Part shown: piece by piece, positions 1 through 6,472 of the stretch | Position numbering within the stretch: position 1 is the first letter of the stretch | How the letters are laid out: each line of letters opens with the position of its first letter | DNA from: Candidatus Agrococcus pullicola | Lineage (GTDB): Bacteria > Actinomycetota > Actinomycetes > Actinomycetales > Microbacteriaceae | Assembly: GCA_019115685.1 (NCBI GenBank) | Contig: DXDC01000309.1 | Span: 1-20,232, forward strand | Reading direction: 5' to 3' | DNA: 20,232 nt | Translations under genes and position numbers: made by a program | Notes under the pieces: model-generated | The model's database searches: none | The model's input: the letters and a program-made list of their open reading frames with translations, nothing else | What the model was told of the DNA's origin: nothing

Positions 1-195
1 GACCACGTAGTGCCTTGCGCACAAACTAGCCGTGTGCCTGTCCGGGCAGTCCGGGTCGTCGCAGAATGACACGTAACTGTGCGTCGGGGTCTCCGTGCAG
101 ACGGCATCCTGCCAGTCGCAGTGGTTGTTACCACCGCCGTCCCACAGTTCGTCGATGTCCGTGCTGCCGTGATCCAGCGTCGGTCTATTCGCCAT
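1..195 (-). CDS. Cys/His-rich small protein, partial (C-terminus beyond window edge)
   Basis: An open frame runs from an ATG at 195 to the window edge, giving 65 residues with no stop. It starts inside the end of the 230-residue gene, overlapping its TAG (187-185) by 11 nt, a typical coupled arrangement. The N-terminal 24 residues are polar and acidic. The rest carries five cysteines (C26, C33, C45, C50, C59) and four histidines (H25, H39, H54, H62), a density that suggests a structural metal site or disulfides. There is no signal peptide or membrane segment. I do not recognise the family. That it is a real gene is inferred from the overlap and the biased composition. The function is unknown and the missing C-terminus prevents a domain call. 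Confidence 0.55.
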   Translation of the reverse strand, partial: MANRPTLDHGSTDIDELWDGGGNNHCDWQDAVCTETPTHSYVSFCDDPDCPDRHTASLCARHYVV

Positions 196-877
196 GCCAC
201 TCTCCCGGTTCGATTCGCTCACCGGCCGCGAGCCTGGTCATGAACGCGTGGATGCGCTCGATATCGGCCTCCACCCTGGCGGGATCGAGCGGCCGACTCG
301 AATAGTAATCGCCGAACCGCGCCATCAGCTCACGATAGGCGGGACCATCGCGCACGACCAGCTCATTATCGGTGCCGTCGAATCGCGAGCGCCACGAGAT
401 CACCGACGCGTACGTGAGCGGGACAACCGCCTCCAGCTCCGGCACGAGGATACCCAGAACCCCCTGCCCATCGTCGCGCGAGAGCAGACCCCTGGAGTTC
501 AGCTCGTTCGAGTCGAGCACGAAGTCGACGAACCCCGCGTAGAGCCCCCGGTCGTCGTAGCGGGCCGACACCATAGCGCTCGCACCCTCGCGCTCGTGGT
601 TTCGTGCCGAATCCGTCGTCCATGCCAGATTCGGATCCGAGTCCTCGAAGACCTGCTCACCCTCGACCGTGACCACGAAGAACAAGTCCGAACCCGCGTA
701 GGGGGCGATACGGACGGCCTGCAGAGCAACGCGGCGCATACCCAAACCATCCAGCCGCTCCTGCAGCTCCGCCACCGTCGAGTCGGGACGCAGCCAAATG
801 TGTTGGGCGTCGCCGAGTTCGAATTCGGCGTCGATGGAGGCTATGAGGTCCTCCACTGACTCATCACGGTCGTTCAT
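185..877 (-). CDS. Conserved-looking unknown protein, 230 aa
   Basis: This is a soluble, acidic 230-residue protein starting at ATG 877 with MNDRDES and ending at TAG 187-185. No signal peptide, membrane helix or catalytic motif is evident, and I do not recognise the family. The middle (about residues 60-160) reads like alternating beta strands, for example LFFVVTVEGEQVF and GILVPELEAVVPLTYAS. The last 50 residues look helical and charged. The start codon and first codons lie inside unit 1 of a tandem repeat whose other units lie immediately upstream, so its translation may be linked to the micro-ORFs there. It overlaps the next, Cys-rich gene by 11 nt. Coding is supported by length and by the coupled neighbour. 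Function is unknown. Confidence 0.7.
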   Translation of the reverse strand: MNDRDESVEDLIASIDAEFELGDAQHIWLRPDSTVAELQERLDGLGMRRVALQAVRIAPYAGSDLFFVVTVEGEQVFEDSDPNLAWTTDSARNHEREGASAMVSARYDDRGLYAGFVDFVLDSNELNSRGLLSRDDGQGVLGILVPELEAVVPLTYASVISWRSRFDGTDNELVVRDGPAYRELMARFGDYYSSRPLDPARVEADIERIHAFMTRLAAGERIEPGEWHGE

Positions 878-979
878 CTAATCGGTAGTCCCTGCCCTGC
901 CACGAATCCAATCCACCGGATCGCATTCCAATCGACTCATCACGGTCGATCATGTAATCGGTAGTCCCTGCCTTGCCAC

Positions 980-1004
980 GAATTCAATCCACTGGATTGA
1001 ATTC
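980..1004. repeat. Perfect 25-bp palindrome (repeat unit 2)
   Basis: The arms GAATTCAATCCA and TGGATTGAATTC are perfectly complementary around one central base, giving a 12-bp inverted repeat. The same sequence recurs in unit 3 at 1047-1071. In unit 1 (904-928) it has decayed to 9 of 12 matching pairs. It may act as an RNA hairpin between micro-ORFs or as a dimeric protein-binding site. Confidence 0.8.
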
Positions 1005-1046
1005 CATCACGGTCGATCATCTAATCGGTAGTCCCTGCCTTGCCAC

Positions 1047-1071
1047 GAATTCAATCCACTGGATTGAATTC
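1047..1071. repeat. Perfect 25-bp palindrome (repeat unit 3)
   Basis: Second exact copy of the palindrome described at 980-1004, 67 bp away (arms GAATTCAATCCA / TGGATTGAATTC, single-base centre). Confidence 0.8.
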
Positions 1072-1094
1072 CATCACGGTCGTTCATGTAATCG

Positions 1095-1346
1095 CTAATC
1101 CCTGCTCTGCAGCTGCTGCAGAACCCGGTTGGCGACATCTCGTGCTGCCGTAGCGAGCTCTTCCGGCCGCATGGAATCGAGCGTGTACGCGTGCGAAGCC
1201 GCAAGCTCCTCGCCGTCGCGCTCGATCGTCGCGGTCAGGAAGAGCATCCCGTCATCGACGAAGGCCTCGGTCTTCGCGTCCGCCAACTGCGCCCGCACAA
1301 GTTCCTGCGCCTTGTTCGTCGCGGCCTCGCCTGTTTTCTTGCTCAT
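1095..1346 (-). CDS. Small unknown protein, 83 aa
   Basis: The start is ATG at 1346, preceded by a strong AAGGAGG Shine-Dalgarno sequence. It overlaps the TGA of the oxidoreductase gene as ATGA, so the two are translationally coupled. A longer upstream extension of the frame lacks such a signal. The product starts MSKKTGEAATNK and is a charged alpha/beta protein without membrane segment or recognisable catalytic motif. Residues about 26-55 (AFVDDGMLFLTATIERDGEELAAS, broken here by prediction only) look like a beta hairpin. The C-terminal 30 residues look helical and end in VLQQLQSRD. Family and function are unknown. Its stop codon is formed in the degenerate first unit of the downstream tandem repeat. 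The coupling suggests a product needed in proportion to the flavoprotein. Confidence 0.7.
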   Translation of the reverse strand: MSKKTGEAATNKAQELVRAQLADAKTEAFVDDGMLFLTATIERDGEELAASHAYTLDSMRPEELATAARDVANRVLQQLQSRD

Positions 1347-2734
1347 GGCGCCTCCTTGTTGTCCATCGTCGCAATGTCGGTAGTCCCTTCTCCATCTGCC
1401 GCTGCGGCATCCGCGTTGATGCGCTCCGTCCACGAGACACCCGGTACGGCGAAGTCATCTCGGCGAACCGCAGCGGCGGCGTCGCGGGCCCTCTGCACGA
1501 CCTCGCTCAGCGAAGCGCTTGCCCCGATCGAATGGATGCCCTCGTCCGGCTCGAGCGCCGGGCGCGACACCCGAGGTCCGGTGTGAGCAGCGGCCATGGG
1601 CGTGCCGATGCGGATGCCGAGCAGCGTTTCCGCATCGGCGATCGCCTGTTCGACCAGCGCCGCACCGGTCGTGGCAGCAGCACCGGGTTGCTGGGATTCG
1701 TCACGATAGCTGAGCAAGAGCACAGCAGCCCCGTCTGGGCCGACACCCCACATCGAGGTCGCATCGATGAGTTCGACGCACCGCACTTTCTGCTCGGCAG
1801 GTGCTATGAAGAAGCGCGAGAACCGCGGCGCATCGGGTGTCGCGAGGGCGGTATCCGGCACGAGAAGGGCAACGCGATGGGGCGCAGCGCTTTCGGTATC
1901 CGCGACCACGATCGCCTGGGCGCGTATCTCTGCGCCCCTGTTCAGCGTCAACAACCAGCCCTCGTCGTCGCGAGCAGCGAGGTCGACGCTCTCGCCGAGG
2001 CGCACGATCGCATGGTAATCCTCGGCATCGGTCACGAGCGCGTTGACGAATGCGTGCAGCCCGCCGTCGAAGTCGCGAGTCGTGTAGATGTCATCCGCAT
2101 CGAGGTCCGCACGGAGCATGGAAATCGCGCCGGAGAGCGAGCCCGAGCGTGTGATCGCCCCGTTGAGCTCTGGCAGGGCGTCAGCGACCCTCAGGGAATC
2201 CACGTGGGTTCCGAAGACCGCGCGTGTGACGGGCTCGAGCATCCGGTCGACGACCTGGCGGCCCATCCGGCCACGAACGAGCGAGCCGAGTTCGTCGTAA
2301 CGGCCGATTTTCAGAACCGGCCGGAGACGGTCGCCGTAGGCGCGCAGGGCACCGCTCCAACCGAGCACGTCGACGACGTCCTTGGCAAGAGGAGCGCCCG
2401 GGATGCCGAACACGGTGTTCTCCGGCATCGGGACCGTGCGCCCCGGCAGCCGGATCGCAGTCGTCGCCGACATGGGAGTTGTGGTACCGAGCCCCAGCTC
2501 GCTGCCGAGCTCGCGCAGAGCGCCGGTCTCGTCGACGAACCCCTCGGCCCTGGCGCTCACTGAGAAATCACCGAGCGCAAGGCCGGCCGCTGAGCCGCCG
2601 ATCGCATCCGACTCCTCGATGACCAGGACGCGGTATCCGCGGCGCGCAAGGTCACGCGCGGCGACAAGCCCGGCGAGGGAACCGCCGAGTACCGCGACGT
2701 CGAGAGATTCAGAACTGCGCTCTTCACTATTCAT
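1343..2734 (-). CDS. FAD-dependent oxidoreductase, amine-oxidase/PPOX superfamily
   Basis: This 463-residue flavoprotein-like sequence opens with a Rossmann FAD-binding element (residues 13-47): a beta strand, then GGSLAG (17-22), an alpha helix, and E40 at the end of the second strand to hold the ADP ribose, followed by AIGG. The C-terminal element GASASLSEVVQRARDAAAAV (about 400-420) matches the pattern with which protoporphyrinogen/coproporphyrinogen oxidases and amine oxidases close the FAD site. Superfamily members oxidise amines or porphyrinogens with O2. No hem gene is adjacent, so a heme role is not supported. The second conserved Gly of GxGxxG is Ser19. It starts at ATG 2734, divergent from the MFS gene, and is coupled by ATGA to the 83-residue gene. 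Substrate is unknown. Confidence 0.75.
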   Translation of the reverse strand: MNSEERSSESLDVAVLGGSLAGLVAARDLARRGYRVLVIEESDAIGGSAAGLALGDFSVSARAEGFVDETGALRELGSELGLGTTTPMSATTAIRLPGRTVPMPENTVFGIPGAPLAKDVVDVLGWSGALRAYGDRLRPVLKIGRYDELGSLVRGRMGRQVVDRMLEPVTRAVFGTHVDSLRVADALPELNGAITRSGSLSGAISMLRADLDADDIYTTRDFDGGLHAFVNALVTDAEDYHAIVRLGESVDLAARDDEGWLLTLNRGAEIRAQAIVVADTESAAPHRVALLVPDTALATPDAPRFSRFFIAPAEQKVRCVELIDATSMWGVGPDGAAVLLLSYRDESQQPGAAATTGAALVEQAIADAETLLGIRIGTPMAAAHTGPRVSRPALEPDEGIHSIGASASLSEVVQRARDAAAAVRRDDFAVPGVSWTERINADAAAADGEGTTDIATMDNKEAP

Positions 2735-2865
2735 GGCTGCATCTATTCTGGCACCGCCGACCTGCGTTCGGTACGGGTGCGACAGAGTCTCCTATTCGGG
2801 CGGGGTGCTCGGATGCGAACCCCTGCTCGCCATCGTTGCCGGCGCCAGGTCTATGCTCGAGGGTT
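2735..2865. promoter_or_regulatory. Divergent intergenic region between oxidoreductase and MFS genes
   Basis: This 131-bp gap separates two outward-reading genes and must hold both promoters. A plus-strand -10 TATGCT (2852-2857) is visible 8 nt before the GTG of the MFS gene. For the oxidoreductase only a weak ATAGAT-like box lies 6 nt before its ATG. No clear -35 or operator was found. Confidence 0.4.
2852..2857 (+). promoter_or_regulatory. -10 box TATGCT, leaderless MFS transcript
   Basis: TATGCT fits the actinobacterial TANNNT consensus and stands 8 nt before GTG 2866, where a transcript start would coincide with the start codon. It decides the GTG start over ATG 2881. Confidence 0.45.
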
Positions 2866-4179
2866 GTGGCGAGACGCATAATGGTTGATCTGGCACCGCT
2901 GCGAGCGAGCCCGGCATTCGCAAGGCTGTGGATCGGCAACGCCGTCGGCGGAATCGGTGCCCAGATGACCATCGTCGCCGTCGGTCTGCAGGTCTACGAA
3001 ATCACGGGAGACACACTCGCGGTCGGCCTCGTCGGTGGCATCGCACTGCTCCCCATGATCATCTCGGGGCTCTGGGGCGGGATGCTCCTCGACGCCTTCG
3101 ATCGCAAGCGAGTGCTGCTCACGAGCGCCATCATCGGCTGGTTGTCGGTCATCGGGTTGATGGCACTCTCGTTCTACGATCGGTCTCTGATCGATGCCGG
3201 CCAGCGCGTCGACGTGTGGCCGCTCTACCTGCTCGCAACCGTGAACTCGGTGGCATCGACGATTTCTGGCACGGCACGGAGCGCGATCGTGCCGCGGCTG
3301 CTACCAGCCGACCTCGTGCCGCGGGCATCGGCCATGAACGGCATCGCAATCGGCACGATGATGACGGTGGGTCCGGCGCTTGCGGGCGTCATCGCTGCAA
3401 CGGCTGGGCTGCCGTGGACCTTCCTGGTCGATGCCATCCTCTTCTCGTTCGCGTTCCTCGGCATCATCGGACTTCCGAAACTGCCGCCGCTCGAAGCGGT
3501 CGCCCGCCCCGGGCTGCAGAGCCTCGTCGAAGGGATGCGCTTCCTGCGTCGCGCCCCCAACATCCGGATGTCATTCATCGTCGACATCATCGCAATGACG
3601 TTCGGGCGCCCGTACGCGCTGCTGCCGGCGGTCGGAGCTGTCATCATAGGGGGCGGGGAACTCACTGTTGGGCTCCTCACTGCCGCCGGTGCGATCGGCG
3701 TGCTCCTCGCGAGCCTATTCTCCGGTTACGTGAAATCGGTACGGCTCCACGGCGTTGCCGTGAGACGGGCCATTCTCGCGTACGGTGCCTTCGTGCTGAT
3801 GTTCGGAGCAGTCGTGCTCGGGGTTCAACTGCTGCAGGGCGGCGAACCGGCCGAGTCCGCGAACTGGCTCGCTTTCGCGCTCGCGGCGATCGCGATGGCC
3901 GGCATGGGCGCATCCGATGACATCAGCGCCATCTTCAGAACCAGCATGATGCTGCTCGCATCACCCGACACCATGCGGGGGCGGATGCAGGGCGTGTTCA
4001 TGGTGGTCGTGACGGGCGGGCCTCGGGTCGGCGACATGTACGTCGGGCTTCTCGCTGCTGCGCTCGGTCTCTGGTCGCCGATGCTGCTGGGTGGCATCGT
4101 CATAATCGGCGTCGTCGCAGTGCTGACGCGCCCCGGCACCCCGTTCTCCCGCTACGACGTCATTAACCCGACTCCCTGA
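2866..4179 (+). CDS. MFS transporter, MFS_3 (EntS-like) exporter type
   Basis: This is a 437-residue inner-membrane transporter with about 12 hydrophobic segments. The opening PLRASPAFARLWIGNAVGGIGAQMT-type stretch (shown here only as pattern: PLRxSPxFxRLWxGN) is typical of MFS_3 proteins related to enterobactin exporter EntS and macrolide exporters. The loop between helices 2 and 3 holds GMLLDAFDRKRVLL, corresponding to MFS motif A. Known members export siderophores or drugs by proton antiport. No siderophore genes are nearby, so the substrate is open. The GTG 2866 start is chosen because of the -10 box 8 nt upstream; ATG 2881 is the alternative and shortens the protein by five residues. The gene stands alone and its 3' end abuts a hairpin repeat. 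Confidence 0.85.
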   Translation: MARRIMVDLAPLRASPAFARLWIGNAVGGIGAQMTIVAVGLQVYEITGDTLAVGLVGGIALLPMIISGLWGGMLLDAFDRKRVLLTSAIIGWLSVIGLMALSFYDRSLIDAGQRVDVWPLYLLATVNSVASTISGTARSAIVPRLLPADLVPRASAMNGIAIGTMMTVGPALAGVIAATAGLPWTFLVDAILFSFAFLGIIGLPKLPPLEAVARPGLQSLVEGMRFLRRAPNIRMSFIVDIIAMTFGRPYALLPAVGAVIIGGGELTVGLLTAAGAIGVLLASLFSGYVKSVRLHGVAVRRAILAYGAFVLMFGAVVLGVQLLQGGEPAESANWLAFALAAIAMAGMGASDDISAIFRTSMMLLASPDTMRGRMQGVFMVVVTGGPRVGDMYVGLLAAALGLWSPMLLGGIVIIGVVAVLTRPGTPFSRYDVINPTP

Positions 4180-4184
4180 CTTTG

Positions 4185-4194
4185 TTTGCGCAAA
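4185..4194. repeat. 10-bp palindrome TTTGCGCAAA
   Basis: A perfect palindrome lies 6 bp after the MFS stop, abutting the hairpin repeat that follows. It is short, and significance is uncertain. Confidence 0.35.
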
Positions 4195-4248
4195 ATAGTC
4201 GAGAAACCGTCCACCGGGAGCCTCTCGAACGCAGGTTTTTCAACTATT
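4194..4248. repeat. REP/MITE-like 55-bp hairpin element, copy 1
   Basis: The ends are inverted: AATAGTCGAGAAACC on the left and GGTTTTTCAACTATT on the right (13 of 15 positions complementary). The centre is CCGGGAGCCTCTCGAACGCA. It is 52/55 identical to copy 2 at 5294-5348 and in the same orientation. It sits between the convergent ends of the MFS and DUF559-like genes and supplies the TAG stop of the latter, so it could also act as a transcription terminator. Confidence 0.8.
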
Positions 4249-5194
4249 CCGGTGGCCTCGCGCCGTTCTTGGCCAGCGCGTTGCGAAAAGTCCCCACCAG
4301 ATTCGCTCTTGCGCGCGCGTGCAGATCCCGTTTCGTCACTCGGATGACCGTCCATCCTGCAGCAGCGAGTGCCCTCTCTCTTTCGATGTCCCTGTGCCAC
4401 TGGCGGGCATCCGTTCTGTGGTGATCACCCTCGTACTCACCAGCGACCCGATATTCGGGCCAGGCGGTGTCAAGCCTGACTGCCTCTCCGCCGAGGTCGA
4501 CCACAACCTGGATCTCCGGCTCAGGAAGCCCCTCACCGGTCAATGTCGCGCGCATTCTGGTTTCCTGGGGTGAGTCGACTCCGACCTTCGCACGGGTAAG
4601 CGCCACCCGTGCTCTCTTCGCCGCGGTTCCCTTGCCCCATGCCTCGATACGCTCTGCGACACTATCCGGAGCCCATGCGCCGAGAGCAGGATGGCGACCC
4701 GGATACACATCGGAAGTAGTGATCAGCGCCTCCAGTGCAATGAGCACGTCGATGCTGGAAAGCTGGGACGAAGCGTGCAGGATGGATTCCACCGGCTGTA
4801 ACACTGGAAGCCCTTCCAGAATCGTTGTCACAAGTCTGCGCTGCACAAGGCGGGACGCGCTCACCCCCTTGGATTGCGGAGGATAGGCTCCGTGCGGAAC
4901 GACGAGCCTCAGCGGTTCTGATAACTGCCACGGCACCGGCGACGGCAGCCCCCACAGTCTCATCGCGCTGATACCTGCGAACCACTGGCCTGGTTTCAGT
5001 CTCGGCGCGTACTGTCGCGCCTGCTCCAACGGGGTCGTCGCCTTGTCTAACGAGCGCACTCCGTGAAACGGCCTTTCGAATCGGGCTGCCGACATCCGGC
5101 GCTCACCGAGGCCCTCTGATTCGGCGTCTTGCATCCGCACTGAGCCGTCTATCAATGACTCGGGCATCCACGGCTCGAACTCGCTACTCCGCAT
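4244..5194 (-). CDS. AbiEi-like N-terminus plus DUF559/PD-(D/E)xK-like endonuclease domain protein
   Basis: This 316-residue soluble protein ends in a Vsr/DUF559-type domain (about 205-295). It has E211 (SPQET), D242 (LDTAWPEYRV), then GEYEGDHH with E253 and E255, and a closing WTVIRVTKRDL strand. These are the expected acidic positions of a PD-(D/E)xK fold. The N-terminal half (about 35-160, RFERPFHGVRS... and WFAGISAMRLWGLP) resembles the AbiEi-type antitoxin/regulator module often fused to DUF559 in Actinobacteria. Function in these proteins is not established. No AbiEii toxin is adjacent, so a toxin-antitoxin role is unsupported. Start may be ATG 5194 or an inner ATG such as 5095 (MSAARFERP). 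It is bracketed by two copies of a hairpin repeat, one of which provides its stop codon. Confidence 0.7.
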   Translation of the reverse strand: MRSSEFEPWMPESLIDGSVRMQDAESEGLGERRMSAARFERPFHGVRSLDKATTPLEQARQYAPRLKPGQWFAGISAMRLWGLPSPVPWQLSEPLRLVVPHGAYPPQSKGVSASRLVQRRLVTTILEGLPVLQPVESILHASSQLSSIDVLIALEALITTSDVYPGRHPALGAWAPDSVAERIEAWGKGTAAKRARVALTRAKVGVDSPQETRMRATLTGEGLPEPEIQVVVDLGGEAVRLDTAWPEYRVAGEYEGDHHRTDARQWHRDIERERALAAAGWTVIRVTKRDLHARARANLVGTFRNALAKNGARPPE

Positions 5195-5291
5195 ACCGAC
5201 AGATTGCCGTTTTCGCGGCGCTCATGCTTGCTCTAGCGGCGACCCTGGGGACAGCGTGGACCTGTTAGGCGCGTGTTGCCAGCGTGGTATA
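5195..5291. other. Spacer between DUF559-like gene and repeat copy 2
   Basis: About 100 bp upstream of the DUF559-like gene should contain its promoter. No convincing -10/-35 pair or operator is visible. Confidence 0.3.
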
Positions 5292-5293
5292 GG

Positions 5294-5348
5294 AATAGTT
5301 GAGAAACCGCCCTCCGGGAGCCTCTCGAACGCAGGTTTTTCAACTATT
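5294..5348. repeat. REP/MITE-like 55-bp hairpin element, copy 2
   Basis: The left arm AATAGTTGAGAAACC and right arm GGTTTTTCAACTATT match at 14 of 15 positions. With two flanking bases on each side (5292-5350) the outermost 11 bp, GGAATAGTTGA / TCAACTATTCC, are perfectly inverted. It lies 1100 bp from copy 1, in the same orientation, differing at three positions. Confidence 0.85.
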
Positions 5349-5377
5349 CCGGCACGTATAGGCTTCGCTCGGGGTCG

Positions 5378-5383
5378 TACGAT
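5378..5383 (+). promoter_or_regulatory. -10 box TACGAT, leaderless pirin transcript
   Basis: TACGAT fits TANNNT and stands 6 nt before ATG 5390, so the transcript likely begins at or next to the start codon. No Shine-Dalgarno sequence precedes that ATG. Confidence 0.45.
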
Positions 5384-5389
5384 GGTGCT

Positions 5390-6397
5390 ATGAGCAATGG
5401 CGAGGCTACGACGATCGACGGAGCCGCCGAAGCCTGCATAGAGCAAGCCCGGGAGCGCGGCGTCGAACTGCTGCTGCCAAGGGAAGTGCCGCTCGGCGGG
5501 CCCCGCGCGATTCCCGTGCACAGAGTGCTGCCAAACAAGAATCGACACTTCATCGGCGCGTGGTGCTTCGCGGATGCCTTCGGGCCCGCGCACCGCGACC
5601 GCGACGGCTCCATGGATGTTCCCCCGCATCCGCACACGGGGCTGCAGACGGTCTCGTGGCTGGTCGAAGGCGCGGTCGAGCATCGTGATTCGACAGGGAA
5701 GAAACACACGGTTCGGCCCGGCGGCGTCAATATCATGACCGCTGGACGAGGGATCTCCCATTCCGAGTACCAGACCGACGATTCCCCCATCCTGCACGGT
5801 GTGCAGCTCTGGACGGTCCTGCCGTCGCACGAGCGGAAACGTGAGCCTTCGTTCTCCGGTGTCGATGAGGTGCCTGCCTTCGAACTCGAACCCGGTGTCG
5901 GCGCGCAGGTCTTCGCCGGCACCTACTGCGGCCATGAAGCGACGGCGCCGTACTTTTCCGCGCTCGTCGGCGTGGAGGTGCGCATCCCTGCCGGCCGTAC
6001 CGTCGACCTGCCACTCGCACCTGAGTTCGAACACGGTGTGCTCGCGCTGAACGATGGAGTGACCGTCGCTCCCGGTGTGCCGGTGCAGAACGGAGGGATG
6101 GCCTACACACCGCCCGGGACCGACAACATCAGCGTCACTGCGCAGGAGGATGCCGTGGTCATCCTGCTCGGCGGCGAGCCGTTCGAAGAGGAAGTGGTCA
6201 TGTTCTGGAACTTCATCGGCGAAGATCACGACGAAGTTTCGGGGTTCCGGGAGGAGTGGATGCGCGAGCGGGAGCACCCGGATGCCCGTGACCGCTTCGG
6301 CACCGTTGTCGATGACGAAGCGCAGCCGCTCCCGTCGCCTCGCCTGCCGGAGGTTGAGCTCCTGCCCCGTGGACGCGCGAGGAGGAGAACGACGTAG
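5390..6397 (+). CDS. Pirin family protein
   Basis: This 335-residue bicupin has the pirin signature HPHTGLQTV (H80, H82) and GRGISHSE (H124, E126) in the N-terminal cupin. These correspond to the four metal ligands (three His, one Glu) of pirins. The second cupin covers about residues 165-280 and is followed by a charged tail with a basic end (RGRARRRTT). Pirins are cytosolic iron proteins. Some, such as YhhW, show quercetin 2,3-dioxygenase activity, and others act as redox or regulatory partners, so the role of this one cannot be fixed. The tail is somewhat longer than the roughly 290-330 residues usual for the family. It is a single gene with its own leaderless-type promoter, ending before a large hairpin. 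Confidence 0.92.
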   Translation: MSNGEATTIDGAAEACIEQARERGVELLLPREVPLGGPRAIPVHRVLPNKNRHFIGAWCFADAFGPAHRDRDGSMDVPPHPHTGLQTVSWLVEGAVEHRDSTGKKHTVRPGGVNIMTAGRGISHSEYQTDDSPILHGVQLWTVLPSHERKREPSFSGVDEVPAFELEPGVGAQVFAGTYCGHEATAPYFSALVGVEVRIPAGRTVDLPLAPEFEHGVLALNDGVTVAPGVPVQNGGMAYTPPGTDNISVTAQEDAVVILLGGEPFEEEVVMFWNFIGEDHDEVSGFREEWMREREHPDARDRFGTVVDDEAQPLPSPRLPEVELLPRGRARRRTT

Positions 6398-6404
6398 CGC
6401 TCAC

Positions 6405-6472
6405 CGGTAAAAATAGTCGGAAGAATAACCTTTAGAATGCTCCCAAAGGGCATTCTTCCGCCCTTTTTACCG
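6405..6472. terminator. Large bipartite hairpin between convergent pirin and DUF3159 genes
   Basis: The outer arms CGGTAAAAA (6405-6413) and TTTTTACCG (6464-6472) are perfectly inverted. Inside them lie CGGAAGAAT (6418-6426) and ATTCTTCCG (6452-6460), also perfect. The apex can fold alternatively as AGAATGC/GCATTCT. A/T runs stand at both outer edges, as expected of a bidirectional terminator for the two converging genes. The TAA stop of the DUF3159 gene (6469-6467) lies in the right arm. Confidence 0.65.

Larger units (their letters stand above)
864..1087 (-). other. Chain of three overlapping micro-ORFs leading into the 230-aa gene
   Basis: On the minus strand the repeats create micro-ORFs at 1087-1007 (26 aa), 1020-940 (26 aa) and 953-864 (29 aa). 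They begin MNDRDGIQ, MIDRDGIQ and MIDRDESI and share the core SWQGRDYRL. Each ends in CGACCGTGA, and the ATG of the next lies 14 nt inside the previous one. The last overlaps the ATG of the 230-residue gene (877) by the same 14 nt. The first starts 7 nt after the stop of the 83-residue gene. The geometry would permit termination-reinitiation through the chain. Expression is not shown; they may be only a by-product of the duplications. Confidence 0.35.
863..1105 (-). repeat. Tandem repeat, 67-76 bp unit, 3 full copies plus one partial
   Basis: Units start at 863 (76 bp), 939 (67 bp), 1006 (67 bp) and 1073 (partial, about 33 bp). Each begins ATCACGGTCG(A/T)TCAT on the plus strand and continues with TAATCGGTAGTCCCTGCC. 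Units 2 and 3 are nearly identical; unit 1 is diverged and carries a 9-bp insertion. On the minus strand every unit supplies an ATG followed by A(A/T)C GAC CGT GAT, so the array repeats the start region of the 230-residue gene. Unit length is not a multiple of three, so each copy shifts frame by one. It fills the gap between the 83-residue and 230-residue genes. Confidence 0.9.

Noticed and set aside
863..1105. CRISPR array
   Set aside because: The repeats are 67-76 bp, directly abutting, without unique spacers of constant size, and no cas gene is near.
1343..2734. Firm assignment as heme-pathway HemY/CgoX
   Set aside because: Similarity is limited to the general FAD elements, the motif is atypical and no heme genes flank it.
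4244..5194. Complete AbiE toxin-antitoxin system
   Set aside because: Only an AbiEi-like N-terminal module is suggested; no nucleotidyltransferase toxin gene is adjacent.
5222..6277. 351-codon minus-strand frame opposite pirin
   Set aside because: It is antisense to a clear pirin, and its N- and C-terminal parts run through intergenic and repeat DNA.
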